Of a stretch of 64,000 bases of DNA, positions 24,762-62,857 are shown in pieces. Position 1 is the first letter of the stretch. Every line of letters starts with the position of its first letter. A program made the position numbers and the translations under genes. The stretch is from Chaenocephalus aceratus (lineage: Eukaryota > Chordata > Actinopteri > Perciformes > Channichthyidae). Below the pieces are notes generated by a model. That model did no database searches. It saw only the letters and a program-made list of their open reading frames with translations, and had not been told where the DNA came from. Location of the stretch: contig CM043800.1 in the NCBI GenBank assembly GCA_023974075.1, forward strand, positions 23,750,218-23,814,217, read 5' to 3'.

Positions 24762-26649
24762 TTACTGCATGCGATCTGTCTGGAGCTGCTGAGGTTGGTA
24801 CTGGCTGAAAGCGGCAGCAGCGGCGGCAGCTCCCGGGGTGGCAGCAGCGGAGAGTGGCTGCTGGACAGCGTATCCGTACCCTGCTGCAGTCATGTAGCTT
24901 GTTGGTGCTGGTGAGGCAGCGTAAGGATACTGCTCATAGGCAGCAGCAGCTGCAGCAGCGGTGGCAGCCGCAGAGTACTGGGCATACGCTGCTCCAGTAT
25001 AGTCAAGGTATGGGGAAGTGGCAGCAGCAGCTGTTGCTGTAGCAGCAGAAGATTGTACATGAGGGATCATCATGCTGGGCTGGACAAAGGCCTGAGGGTA
25101 GACATAGTGTGCAGGGACACTGTAGGAAAAAAAGACACACAGGGTTAAAGTAGAGCCACAGCCAGTCATCTTTCCAACGCTGAAACTAAATTCTTGAAAA
25201 TGTCAAAGCAGGTGCCTCAAAAAAAATCAATCCAGTCTTCAGAACACAGCAAATCCATTCATTAACAATGAAACCCCTACCTAGAAATGAAAAGTTAAAG
25301 AAGCAGCAACACCACAAAGAAACACAAGCGCAGCTTTTAATTTAGAAAGGCACCTGAATCTGAAACACAGTAAGGCATTTAAAGAAGGCAGCCCAGCTCG
25401 GCACCCAATGTTTCACTGAAAACAGAATTTAAAACAAAATGCGAGCTCATCTCACAACACCAAAACATATCAGGAAGAGAAGTGGACATTGTTCTGTCCA
25501 CATAAGGACACACCAACACCACACATACAGGCATGCCCACACATGTTAATAGGTCCTAAAACACAAACAAATAGGGCAAGGATTGGATTTCTTAAAAGTA
25601 CAATAAATCGCAAAGTAGTTATTGAAATAACCATACAGTATGGTATCTTAACCCGTGGGTGTTTTGGTTTTAACTGGATCGGCAGAGAAATTCATTTTAA
25701 TATTTTAAAAGAGAAAATAGTTGAGGAATAGATACATAGTGTTTCCATTGGAAGATAGATGTTCTGTATATAGACCAGAGTATAAATGGATAAATACAAG
25801 CCTGGGTATCTGAGTCAATTTGGTCCCACTTTTAACTGTGTGTTAAAGTCACCCTCAGAAAATATATTGAGTAGCAGGTGTGAAATTGTTATATCTCGCC
25901 ATAGACAAGTGTCCCCTCCCCCTCTTACAGACATACACCCCCACACAAACGCCGACTTGACTGACAAGGGAGGCTGGAAGCATGCTATTTTTGCTCCCCT
26001 TGTCATCTCCAAAGGACAAGCTGATCTTCTCCTTCAGTAACACATGGCAGGGCATTCGCCAACTGCAATGGCCGCTTGTGCCGCTCTACTACCCCAGTGG
26101 TTTTTGTAAATGTACATTTTTATTATCAGACTGGAGGTGTCCTGGCAAACAGTAGCTAACGTTTTTGTATCTGTACTAGTACAGTTAAAGAAAATGTACG
26201 AATCCTTTGTTTTAAATGTCACAAATGTAAATTACATGTATAATTTACAATTGGGAACCAACTTACTTGTACCTTTTTTGTGATATGACCTTGTCTTAAA
26301 AACAATTTTAGAGCTAAAAGGGCACAGCTGACTTAAGCCACCTCGAATGGAAGAAAAGGGGGGAACATTTTGTGGTCCTGCCTGCCGAGAGCTAAATAAA
26401 GGTGCTTTGTAAATCACCAGGACACATGGGTAATCCCCAGCACATAACCAAAAGGCTATGGGCACATGGCTCGGCCCACCTGTTGTCCACAGCCGAGTGG
26501 CCCTGTCTGTGCCATACATTATTAACAGCGCTGCTGAGTGACTCCCATTTTCCATCTGAATTTGAGAGGCTGTGGAGATCACTGTAGCCAACAGCTGCTG
26601 CCTCAGAGACCAAGTAAGATCTCTGTCTACAACCTATAGTGCAGTAAAC

Positions 26650-26687
<38 letters not shown>

Positions 26688-28641
26688 TCATATAGGCAGT
26701 GATCTAGCTTTTGTTTAAAGCCTTTATATTTTCAGTCAACTTAATTGAAGCTTTTGCTGTTAAAGGCAGTTAAATATACACATCTTTAATGTGGTGATAA
26801 CACTATTTGTGTTTGATTTCCCCTGAACATTTTAAATTGAAATATAAAAATACAAAAGAATGTGAGTATGTTGAGTATTGTGTACCTGTAGATGTAAGCT
26901 ACAAGTGAAAAGCAAGGGGTTAATACAAAAAAAACACAGCATCATGGGTAAGAAAACAGAAAAAAAACTCCTGCATGCAAGCCAGTGTGTTTTGTTGTGG
27001 GGAATCAATTTTGAAATTAACTGGGTGATCAACAGCCCCCTTTTGACAACAAAACACGATCATCTTAATGTTAACGAGAAACTGGGGAAAACAATAAACC
27101 GCAGGCTAAAGCACAAATCAATTATTAAAAAGGTAGAAGAATCAACACCCCATTGCAGAGTTACAACTCCCTATCAAAACTCACAGTGTGCACAAAAACC
27201 TCCTATACCCCCCACCTCCCCCACTGCAAATAGAAATAAGCACACAGTTAAGCTGAACACCACATCATACTGAAAACAAGGCACACACCAATCTATTTAC
27301 TATGGAAAACCGGGAGAAAAAACAGAAGACTTCCATGCATCTAGTCACCATTTCTGTTCGTTTGTGTATGTCAGAGTTTACAGGTAACACTTTAGTGCTC
27401 TGCCCAATGCAGACTCAGCTATTCCTCAAATCATCATGTGCCTTCATCAGCTATTTTAACCGTTACCGACCCTGTCAGATCAGAAAGAGATAGACAACGT
27501 GAAGTCAAGTCCTGCAGTGGCTTTAGTGAAAAATGTTCACTTCCTTCACAGTCAACGCCAAGCAGGAGAGCACACATCCACACTCACATGTCCTCATTGT
27601 GGAGGCAATGATAAATGACACTTTTACAACAATAAAAACACATTATACAAGACCATACAAGATTATTATTATTTTTTTTTTTTTTAAATGGAACAACACA
27701 CATCTTGTGAAAAAAAAAAGTTATTTCTGCAGCTTCACATACCCGTAAGGCCTTTGGATGAATGCTGGATGGATCTGAGGCATACCAAATGCAAATCCTA
27801 GAATAAAAACAGACACTTTAGTTTATTCTGCTGACACTTTTGTAATGTAGTGGAGGTGATATTGTAGTGTGTTATCTTTAAAAAAAAATTCAAGATAAAA
27901 AAACAACCAAGTATGGAGCAGTCTACAAAGTTCCTGTATGTGAGTGTGTAAAGATATTTGGGCTGCTGTCTTTGTATGCCACCTTGATCGTCTTGAAGTT
28001 GGGAAATAAAGCTGTAGTCCAGTCCCTCACCTGGCTGTATGACCCTGGGCTTGGCCCCCAGGTAGGCCAGGTTCACATTAGCCTTCCTGCCATCAATTAT
28101 GGGGTTGGGATCCTTGCAGGCTCGGTCAGCAGAGGTCCGGTCTGCCATGGTCACCTGAATGAACACATTTTCCATTGATATCATGGACATGTAGGATCAC
28201 TCAACAGTTTGGTCACGGTGACTAAAAAGTAGCCACCAATTAGGGCTCATTTGTTGTTAAGGTACATTTTTTAAGTAGTCAGCTACATTTGACAACAATG
28301 TGACTTATCTGATAGAGTAAGAGTAAAACATGCCCTATTTCTAACCTGGTTGTCACACAGAACAGGAAACAGTCTTTGAGGTCCCGATACTGAATCAATT
28401 GACCGACAGTGCACGTGTGCGAGAACTTTAAGACATGGCAACTCAGAAGAAGCGACAGGTTGTTACTTACAAATCCATAACCTCTGGATTTCCCCGTCTG
28501 TCGATCTGTGATGACCACAGCTTCCTCGATGTCTCCAAACACCTCGAAATACTTCCTTAGACTTGTATCCGTTGTGTGATAAGGAAGACCTCCCACAAAG
28601 ATCTTTGTGTAAGTGGTGTCTTTCTGAGCCGAATGCATCAT
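24762..28641 (-). CDS. rbm24: RBM24, RRM-type RNA-binding protein
   Basis: RBM24 is a muscle- and heart-enriched RNA-binding protein that controls alternative splicing and mRNA stability by binding GU-rich motifs. Four coding exons: 28641-28471, 28154-28031, 27797-27743 and 25119-24762, in frame, 235 residues (human 236). The RRM spans about residues 12-88, with RNP2 IFVGGL and RNP1 RGYGFV split across the first intron (YGF|VTM). Then come [13 protein letters not shown] and a tail with [32 protein letters not shown], alanine- and tyrosine-rich runs and the terminal [13 protein letters not shown], which is diagnostic for RBM24 over RBM38. Two adjacent ATGs (28641 and 28638) are possible; the second gives the family-standard [14 protein letters not shown]. 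The third intron is about 2.6 kb and holds a TA microsatellite. Linkage with kif13a matches human 6p22.3. Fish have two copies (rbm24a and rbm24b); I cannot tell which this is. Confidence 0.95.
26651..26684 (+). repeat. (TA)n microsatellite
   Basis: About 17 uninterrupted TA units in intron 3 of rbm24. Confidence 0.95.
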
Positions 28642-31600
28642 TTTAAGATGTGTGTGTGTAAGCGTTTAGCTAGAAGTTGTAAGGTAAAGTAAAGAGCAGC
28701 GTTCAGATCGGTAGAGGGAAAGAGTCTGAAGCCCCCCCGGTGAAGTGACGGCGGGTCTGGAGAGGAGAGGACACCTGTTAGTTTGCTGCGGGAGGTTTCC
28801 CAGTTGTCAGTGTGTGACACAGATACTTAACTCCACCCCCAGCCAGACCACCAGCCTGAGCTCTGCCACTGGTCCACAGCTGCTAAAACAGTGGCAAGGA
28901 CACACTGTGCCAAATAGGTTAAGACAAATCACCCTAATTCTCCTAATAAACTTGGTCCTAATCACAGAGAAAAATATGTAATAAGTCAAGTTTGTGAATG
29001 ACTTTTAAACTAAAACCATGTCTACTTTAGAAAAGCTATTACATTCAAGTGTTACATCTCTTTCAGGACTGAATCTGTCCCCTTGAAAGGTTTGACAATG
29101 TGCTACAAAGTTTTTACCCCAACTTTTGATTATAGTTCTACTCATTCTTATGTTTTGATCTGAAATGGAAAAAATATAGAATAAACATAGTGTACAAAAT
29201 ACTGAAACAGGCCTTTTAAATATGAATGTCATTATTAGTTCAATAAAGTCTACAAACATAACTAACACCTGGTTAATAAAGCCATCAAATGCCCCAAAAA
29301 CACCAATGACCTCAGTGTCCTCAACAAGCCCACATCTTTACAAGTATCATACTAGTCCAATAGACTACTGTGTGAAGTATAATATTTCTTTACAGTCTTT
29401 TTTCCCCCCTTTAAACTGTTTAAATTCAGGATTTATTAACAAACCAGCCAAAGTAAACCCCTAGCTCCGTATTTATAAATAAATGACAAATTCACAGCAG
29501 TATCTGTAGCCTAGATGTTGCTATGGATAAAGTTGTTACCACCAAACACACATGAATTATCATTTTTGTAATGTAGCATGTTTTGAAAAAGAAATCATCA
29601 GTTGACCCCATGGGGGCGCTAGATTTAAATGTACTCAAATTTGGCACCACAGGCCTAATTCTGAGACAGCCGGGGAGCAGTCTCTGATTCTCCCCACATA
29701 TGCTTAGTTGCATAATTTAGTTGACAACATGTTTACCAGTCATACATCTGCCAGTGACATCAAGTATAATGTCCCCACATTGAGAAGCTAGAAGTGGAAC
29801 GAACATTAGTGTTGATATCTCATCCAAGAGATGAAGTTAAGAATCACCCCCTCCTGTGGTGTTAATATTATGTTATTTTAACAGATTGTATTTTACAAGA
29901 AAATATACCATGCAATGGGGTGTGTTGCTTTGCCAGAATGTAGGATCATTTTGGCTACATAATGCAACATATTAGTTTTTCGAGAAGGTACAATTAAATA
30001 AACAACTTTCAGTGAAAGATACATTCATAACAGATATATTCATTTTTTCTGAAAACTTTAAATATGGACTTATTATTAAAGTCCCATGAGGGCATAGTGT
30101 ATTTTTTATGGATTCTCTTAAGCTGCACTATCACACCAAACTTATCTAAAATAAGAACCTCTGAGCAAGAAAAGTTAAACGAGAGTAGATTTTAAATTAT
30201 TGCATTTAGATTTAGACTGAGTATACATGTATTGGAAACACGTTTGTCAGTGAGACAGAAAAAACAAAAAAATAGTGAAACATGCAAACATTGGACCAAA
30301 TGAAGAGTCAACACAGTAAATTGATTGCAAATGTTCTATTCTAGAACATTTTGTACCAATTAAAACAGTTTGCGATACATTATAAATACAATTCTGTACA
30401 TTATAATAGTGTAAATACTATGTTCAAATACATTTCTATTTACAACTCCTTGCGGGGGAGAGCAGCTTTGTTCTCTTCTTTAAAGTAAGGTCTTGGGTTT
30501 GTTTCATTTACTTGACATTACAGCTTGGATATATAAACAATTTCTAGTCAGTTCCACAGTCCACCAATTCCATAAAAATAAGGTCAGCTCTTCTTTATGA
30601 CTAAACTATTTTTAACTGTCCATTACCCATACATCCAATCCTCCATGTGAAATAAAAGCATTGTTTAGTACCTTTCTACATGTGGTGTTATATAACAGTC
30701 AGTTAACATATAAAATGCAGATAGGCAATCAGTTGAAAAGGTCTTCAGTCAGTCAGCGAGGCTGGGTGGCATTTTGAATGCCTCTGGGCATTTTAGGATA
30801 TACATACACAGGTTTCGGGTCCATACGGATAGTTTGTTTAAAACTCAGTGAACGTGTAACAGAGTGTATTGAGCAGTCTGGGGTTTATGTGCCTGCCTTT
30901 ATGGAAACAGGGCATTAAGGCATCAGTACATCCAGGCCTTGGCTCCCCGGATTAAAGTGATCACACAGGGTTTTTTCTCACTTCGGATAGAAAATACCTC
31001 ATCAGTCCGATATGGAAGACAGTCAGCAAACTCTCCAAGAATCCTTTCCAGTGCAAGCTTTCAAACAGCATCAGTCCCATGCTGGATGGGGATTATTTCC
31101 ACCACAGTGTTAACAGTACTTCAACAGGATCATTCAACATGATAACTGCAGTCAGTTTTAGCAGATTCGTCCTCTGTTCAGGGCATGTGGCATTACTCTA
31201 GACTAGAGATATGGCACTAAGCTTAACTTGGACACATATCATTTTATAGTGTTTGCCTCCACATACACACGTTAACAAAACAAAAAAACATGTGACTTAT
31301 AACAGCAGATATGGAACCGTAGTTCTTTGGTTACCCCTGACAGATCATATTAATGTAAATATCAATGTTTAACCAGTAGTACATTCTTTATCCTTATAAC
31401 CCACATAACTCCAATATGAGCATCAGAGAGGATGCATTGTCTGTCTTACAAAAATATCATATATAATGTTTAGAAAACAACGTAAGAAAATGCATGTGGG
31501 TAATATTTCCACATGGACTCACGGTTAAAGGTTGTTTACTATCAAAAAATATCCATGTATGGAAAACTCATATATGTGCATAGTGAATTTTCAGTGAACA

Positions 31601-31765
31601 GTATTCTGGATATACCTTCATTAAATGCACAGGTCAGATATGCTTTAGGAAAGCATACACGTCCACAGATTACATCTCCATCACAAGAAGAGGAGTCAGG
31701 CACGGGATATGAAGACCACCCTCGGGTCCATGCCTTTCCTCAGAGAGATGGTCCTTCTTTGGGTC
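28642..31765. other. rbm24 5' region and kif13a 3' UTR/intergenic
   Basis: No coding exon recognised. The lower part (28642-28900) should hold the rbm24 5' UTR and promoter; it has CAGCTG near 28877, an E-box of the type bound by muscle bHLH factors, which proves nothing alone. The upper part is A+T rich and should include the kif13a 3' UTR below its stop at 31766. The ends of both transcripts are undetermined. Confidence 0.4.
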
Positions 31766-57062
<25,297 letters not shown>

Positions 57063-60000
57063 CTGTTGAACGAAAGGTGCAATCCATCATAAAAAGGAGA
57101 AACCCACGGGTGAACCGAAAAGAAACAGGGGAGAGAAGAAATAAAATGGTTAGCATTGATACAATTTAACAGTCAGAACATGTTCACACTCTGTAAGATG
57201 CAGCTGCACTTCTCACAGCAGGACATTTCCCATTGTCTGCCTCAGAAACAGCTTTTCGGACACTAAAATATGCACATTGAAACCAAAGCAACTTTTTCTA
57301 TGAAACTCCTTTCAAACTTTTACATTTTTTAAATTCCTTGCGTGGCTTCTTCATTCCTTCCTTCTATCATTCACTTGGGCACAGATTGCTACCATCTAGC
57401 ATTTCCTAGTGGTAGGTGCTGCTGTGATTTGGTTCATAACTGGGCCAGTGGAGCGTGAGGAAGAGAAGAGATTTAGGATGCAGTGTCCCACTGACTCTGT
57501 TGAGTAAATAGCTCTTATGGCTGTGGACTTAACAGAGAGGCCAGGTTGGGGAAGCCGCACTCAGCATAAGCAGCTGCCGGAACCAAGGACAAAAGGGTCA
57601 TATATATGGCACTGAGTTATGTAGGATTATTCTCCAAACCAGGGAGGGAATTCCCCAAAGCAGAAATTCTATAACAATAAAGTAACAGCTCCAAACATGC
57701 CAGTACAACATATACAGGACTCTAGTGCTTCTATATATCGGCCACAGTCCTGTCCTTCAACCGTCAGCAGATTCCTCCTGCAGGCGTCTAATGGCACAGA
57801 GACAAAGGTGGGCATCACCTTCACTCAGTAACTAATACAGGGCCACTGAAACACTGCACCAGAGTGTCACACACACACGGAGCTGAGTCACCGATAATAG
57901 CACGCCTGGAGAGCTGTATGAAAAGCCCAGGAAAAAACGTCTTCTGTAAGTTTAAAATTAAAAGCTAGGAATTGAGAACATATTTTCTTTCTTTCCAGGA
58001 AAGTAACTGTACTCATTATGATCAGGGACAGCAGAGAGAGGGTGGGTGGGCCACGTATGGGTTCAGACCCTGAATCTGGGCCTCTGACAACCACTGTGAC
58101 TGGGTGTCATTCAGAGAAGACAAAGACAGCAGCAGGGACCCCTTCTCTAACCGGGCCCTCCACACTGCAGAACAGAGTGAAGAGCTATGAGATATCAGAC
58201 AGCAGGGTGCACACATCGAGACTTCCTGTGGGTAGACTAGGAGGTATGATCAAAAGGTACTGACCAGGCGTAACTAACAACGTTGGGTAAAGGTAAAAAA
58301 AACCTTCATATTTCAGTGTTGTTACAAAGTGGAGATGTCAAAGATGAAAGGAAAACGTGGGAGAGTTAAAACAACAAATAGAGAGCAAACAGCCCTGCGA
58401 AGAATGAGGAATGGACAAAGACAGAGACCAGATGTATCCCTATGGAGAACAGAGGGACAACAGAAACAAGACCGGAAAGAGAGACAGAGGCAAACACACA
58501 CAGACACACACTAAACGAAGAGACAAAACATGCAGTTATGGAATGTGTACAGTCTAGACTCTGCAGCAGAAGACACTACATCTACTGAGTGAGAGCTGCA
58601 GCAGTGGTTTGATGGCTGTATATCATTGTGTCGTATTATCGTCGTATGGTGTGCCATGGTTGCTTAACAAGACAATGGGGGAACTGTTTCGAGGTTGCTA
58701 AATTTAGGATTTCATTCATAAAGTCTAATATAAAATGTGTTTGATTCAAAAAATGCATTACATCCCTCCCCCATCACAACACTAAGATCTCCCCCTCAAT
58801 AAATCAAAGTACATTAGACTTCAGTTCTCCCATTCTGTTTTGGATATAATCTCTTTAATCTCTCTATAAATCTGTCCTTCTGAGCAGTTTGTACCTTACT
58901 TGTAAAACACAAGCTATGTCATCCATATTTGGTAGTAGAAATACTTTATTTTGAACGTTCATAGGATTTATAATTTCAAGAAATTGCAAACAACTGTGTA
59001 TTTGTACAATGTTTTAGGGGCAAAATTACTAATTAGGACTGTTTAAAAAACTAAATATCATTGCACCTTGTGTAAAAATCATGAATATGTTTATTGCAGT
59101 GGGTGCTGCATTTGAAATAAAATGATTAATGTCTATCAATAAGACAATACTCCTTTGAGGACTTTTTTCCAGAGCCAAGGTGATCTTTTCAAGCTACTTC
59201 TAATACTTGTTTAGTAGAAACAAGCAGATCTCTGAACATATATTTGTTTACTGTAATTTATGACAAAAAAGCCACAAACACTGAAACACACTGAAACAAT
59301 ATTTGATTAAAAACTAGTTTTTTGATTTTAACTAGTTTTTTAATTAAATCTACATTGTTTACACATGATAACCCTAACCCTAGGATCATTTGTTAGAACA
59401 CTTTTAAATCCTCCAGGTAAGCAAATGCTACCAGTGGCAGCTCTGTCACAAATGTTTCAGTGCAGCTCCAAGTGACTCAAGCATGAAGCCTGCGGGTCAT
59501 TTGCTTAATAGTCAACACGCATGCCAAGTCGCTGACTGCAGGGCTTATTAAAGGATGTGTTGTGGTTGACCAAGTGTGTGACACACATGTACAGTATGGC
59601 ACAGAAGTGCCAGATAACATCAGATTCTCCCCCTCAGAGGCAGATGCAGGCGGACACTGCAGACCCAGCAGGGCATGTTGAAGTATAGGGTCCCATGGGG
59701 GGTGGTTCTGCATGCTGAGCGTCATCAAAGGCCTGCAGCTACCTGATGCCAAGGCACCCATGAGTGATTTCAACTTGGCCGAGGGGGGACACTGGCCTTC
59801 CACAATACGATGATCCCCCACCCCTCGATACTGATCCTGCCGTGGCAGACGGATTAAAGGAGCACATTTTGATCTTCTTTATGAAATCCTTGTTTCTTAT
59901 CACTTTTTTTTTTTTTTAAACAATATGTTTATTAATTTTTCATTCTTTTAAACAACAAGACACACCATACCTTACAACAAAACATAAAACAAATGATGTG

Positions 60001-61167
60001 AAAAACAGAGACAAAGACAAGACAGGACATCATTACAAAAATGTAATGAAATTGAAATATAAAATATATAATAAAAATAAGAGACATTAATTAAATGAAA
60101 TTTAAAAATAAAATAAAATTGGGCAGTAGCAACATTATCCTAAAAAGTGTACATAGTCACAGCAGTTTAAGAAGTACTTTACTTTTCCATTCAACCAGAT
60201 CGCTCTCATGGATTCCCATTGTTATTTCTTAGCATGTTTGACACATTAATCATCACCTAACAGTTGAGTAAACGGGCCCCAAACCCTATCATAGGTTTCT
60301 CTTATCACTTTTAGTAAGAAATCCCTACTCAGAATCAGACTGGGATCATTTTAACATGCAATGTTGAGGGTCAGACGCGTTAGAATCACAAATACTTTAG
60401 AAAGATGTATGCTGGTGCCCAAAAGGAAGGTATGAAGAGTGGGAGAGCAGCATTGGAATCCCCCCACCCGCGGTTATGGAGCCGGATTAAGGCCACTGGG
60501 TTATTATGCCACCGAAAACTGCTCTTCTAGCCCAGTAGGCAACACACCAGATTAATCTATCATCCACTTACTGGTGCATCTCTCCACCCTTAAAAAAATG
60601 AAAACAAAATATATATTTTATATGTATAATTTAATCTGACAGCTCTTAATAACTCTCCAACTGACACATTGGGAGCAGGCTGCTTAAAGTTAGCTACCAA
60701 ACTGATGTCAGTAGCGTTATCGTCTGAAAACAGGGTTTGAAAGCAATGAAAATTTGTTTCAAATAATAACTAAAAATAATTAAATCAAAACCGCTCATGT
60801 TCTGGCTACCCGTTTCCCAATGCATGAAGGATACTGTCAAATGTGTCAGTGTGTAAGCTTTGTAAGACTTCTGATAATATAATCCTGCCGCATTAATAGA
60901 ATATACGTCAAAACCGAAGTCAACCCTCCACAGAGATAACATTCAAACATGTATCTGCGATGCACACACACACTCGCAAATTACAGTCTTTTGCTAGCAC
61001 TCCTCCCATTGATTTAAAGTCTGATCTGTTGCTAAAACTCTGCCTCCCCCACCCTTTAAGCCTCCTTTAAACAGCACATGTGACCTTTTTCCCCTTTTAA
61101 AACACTTCAGCAGTCAATTACAATTCAACAAACTCCAGAGCCAAAAAGTATGCTTTGAGCGTGTGTC

Positions 61168-61177
<10 letters not shown>
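57063..61177. other. kif13a 5' intron sequence
   Basis: The two or so exons that should encode the first ~50 motor residues (the VKVAVRVRPMN segment of kinesin-3) were not found, so they probably lie beyond 64000. The stretch at 59880-60310 is A+T rich with a long T run and may be a retroelement tail, but I could not identify it. No other features are supported. Confidence 0.45.

Positions 61178-61262
<85 letters not shown>
61178..61262 (+). repeat. (GA)n microsatellite
   Basis: About 42 GA units, preceded by a short GT-rich stretch. Confidence 0.97.
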
Positions 61263-61265
<3 letters not shown>

Positions 61266-61825
61266 TGTTGAGTTACAACACACTATGCTCTCAGAGGCGA
61301 CAGGCTAACATTTCAGATGGTCGTTCAGTATGTTTAGAACGCGCCGGGCCCCACCCTCTCGAAGCAGAGGTCACCCTGCTGCAGACAGACAGCAGAGAGC
61401 AGGACAATGCTGAGTAGTTGGTTTCAGTGAGAGAGGTGAGCACCCTAGATGATTCCTAATGCAACACTGAGCTGGGTGTCATTTGTATAAGCAGGAGTGA
61501 TCCAACAGTAAACATGACAACTTACAAGCAGAAGTATTGAAAAAACAGCACTAAAGGAAGTTGCCTTGTTGATGACAGAAACAGACCTGCAGGGTGGATC
61601 AAATCTACTGAGACAGCAAACTCTGACTTCTGCCACACAAACCATAAGTGGAGCTTCTTCAGTTTTATTACTCATCTACATTTCCAGTATTTAGATCCTT
61701 TTACTAAGTAGAAGTATCAGTACAGCAAGGTAATGTAGTAAAAGTACTGAATTTAACTTTAACTTTGCAACCTATGTGGTATAATGAATACTTAAGCATG
61801 ATTTTACTCTCAATATAAACTTAAC

Positions 61826-62635
61826 TAGAGATGTCCCGATCCGATCACGTGATCGGGGATCGGAGCCGATCACGTGATTTAAAAAAAATCGGGGATCGGG
61901 AGAAAAAATCGGGGATCGGGATTTTTTATTTTTTTTTTATACATTTTTTTTTTTAATTTAATGTTACAATTTTTTTTTACCATGTTCACGTCTTAAAGTC
62001 ATCCTGAGGACTTAGTTTTGGTTTAAAATTACACAACATCATGTATGTGTTGCTTTCTTTGGGCTTGTTTTCATAGACCTGGTTGCTTATTTCTCTGAAA
62101 TCTGGCAACAGAGTGGGCGCAGTGTCTAATAGTAGCAGTAAGCTAACGAGAGGCTACGTTCAGCTGGTGACTCGGGAGTCGGGACAGAGAAAATGTCAGG
62201 AGTTTGGAAGTATTATAGAATTGAAAGCGAAGGCAGTGTAACAGCCAGATGCAATGTTTGCAAGGCAGAGGTTCCGCGTGGTGGAAAGAACAGAGCTACG
62301 TTCAACACGACCAATCTAATACGCTACCTGAGAAACAAACACCAACAACAACACGGCGAGTACACAGCGGCCACTCAGGTAACGGCACTGAAACAACCAA
62401 CACTTTCAGAGACTTTTAAAAGGAAAGAGAAACTGCCCCAGAACAGTGGCCAACACAATAACAGCCAAGATAGCTGAATTCATCGCGTTGGATGACCAGC
62501 CGTTATCTGTTACCTTTTTTTTCTCTTAATGCATTGCATAAAGATCGGATCGGGAAAAATCGGTATCGGCAGATTGTCAAAATCAAATGATCGGAATCGG
62601 ATCGGGAGCAAAAAAAGGTGATCGGGACATCCCTA
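61826..62635 (+). mobile_element. hAT element, internally deleted, with 8-bp target duplication
   Basis: Termini TAGAGATGTCCCGATC and, inverted, TAGGGATGTCCCGATC. The flanking direct repeats AACTTAAC at 61818-61825 and 62636-62643 are identical, the 8-bp signature of hAT transposition. The ends are rich in repeated GATCGGG motifs. Only the first part of a transposase gene is left, so the copy cannot move by itself. Exact target duplications suggest a fairly recent insertion. Confidence 0.92.
62193..62477 (+). pseudogene. BED zinc-finger N-terminus of a hAT transposase
   Basis: Starts MSGVWKYYRIESEGSVTARC and continues with CNVCKAEVPRGGK, then NLIRYLRNKHQQQHGEY. This has the Cx2C...HxxxxH-like spacing of a BED zinc finger, the DNA-binding N-terminus of ZBED-type hAT transposases. 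The frame stops about 95 codons in, shortly after KQPTLSETFKRKEKL. The RNase-H-like catalytic domain and the dimerisation domain are missing. Confidence 0.8.
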
Positions 62636-62857
62636 AACTTAACGTCAACAAAATATTTATTCTAGCAGAAACCAGCAAGGTAGCAACTTCACCTGCAAGA
62701 TAAATGTTGTGAAGTACACGTTACAATATGTCCCTCTGGACTGATGTTAAGTACAAATTGATTAAAAAGGAAATACACAAATGCAGTATTAGTACGTTAA
62801 AATTGTACTTAAGTACAGTACTTGAGAACATGTACTTTGTTATATTCCATCATTGGT

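Larger units (their letters stand above)
61684..62857. mobile_element. TACTTTTACT-family MITE, split by a younger hAT element
   Basis: The left part starts CCAGTATTTAGATCC and the right part ends TACTTAAGTACAGTACTTGAG, then ATTCCATCATTGG. These are the ends of a MITE family common in fish (typically CCAGTNNTTAGATCC and ATTCCACCACTGG). The 810-bp hAT element at 61826-62635 is inserted within it. Confidence 0.6.

Noticed and set aside
59880..60310. T-run and A-rich tract suggesting a retroelement tail
   Set aside because: No recognisable coding part or ends; left as unassigned.
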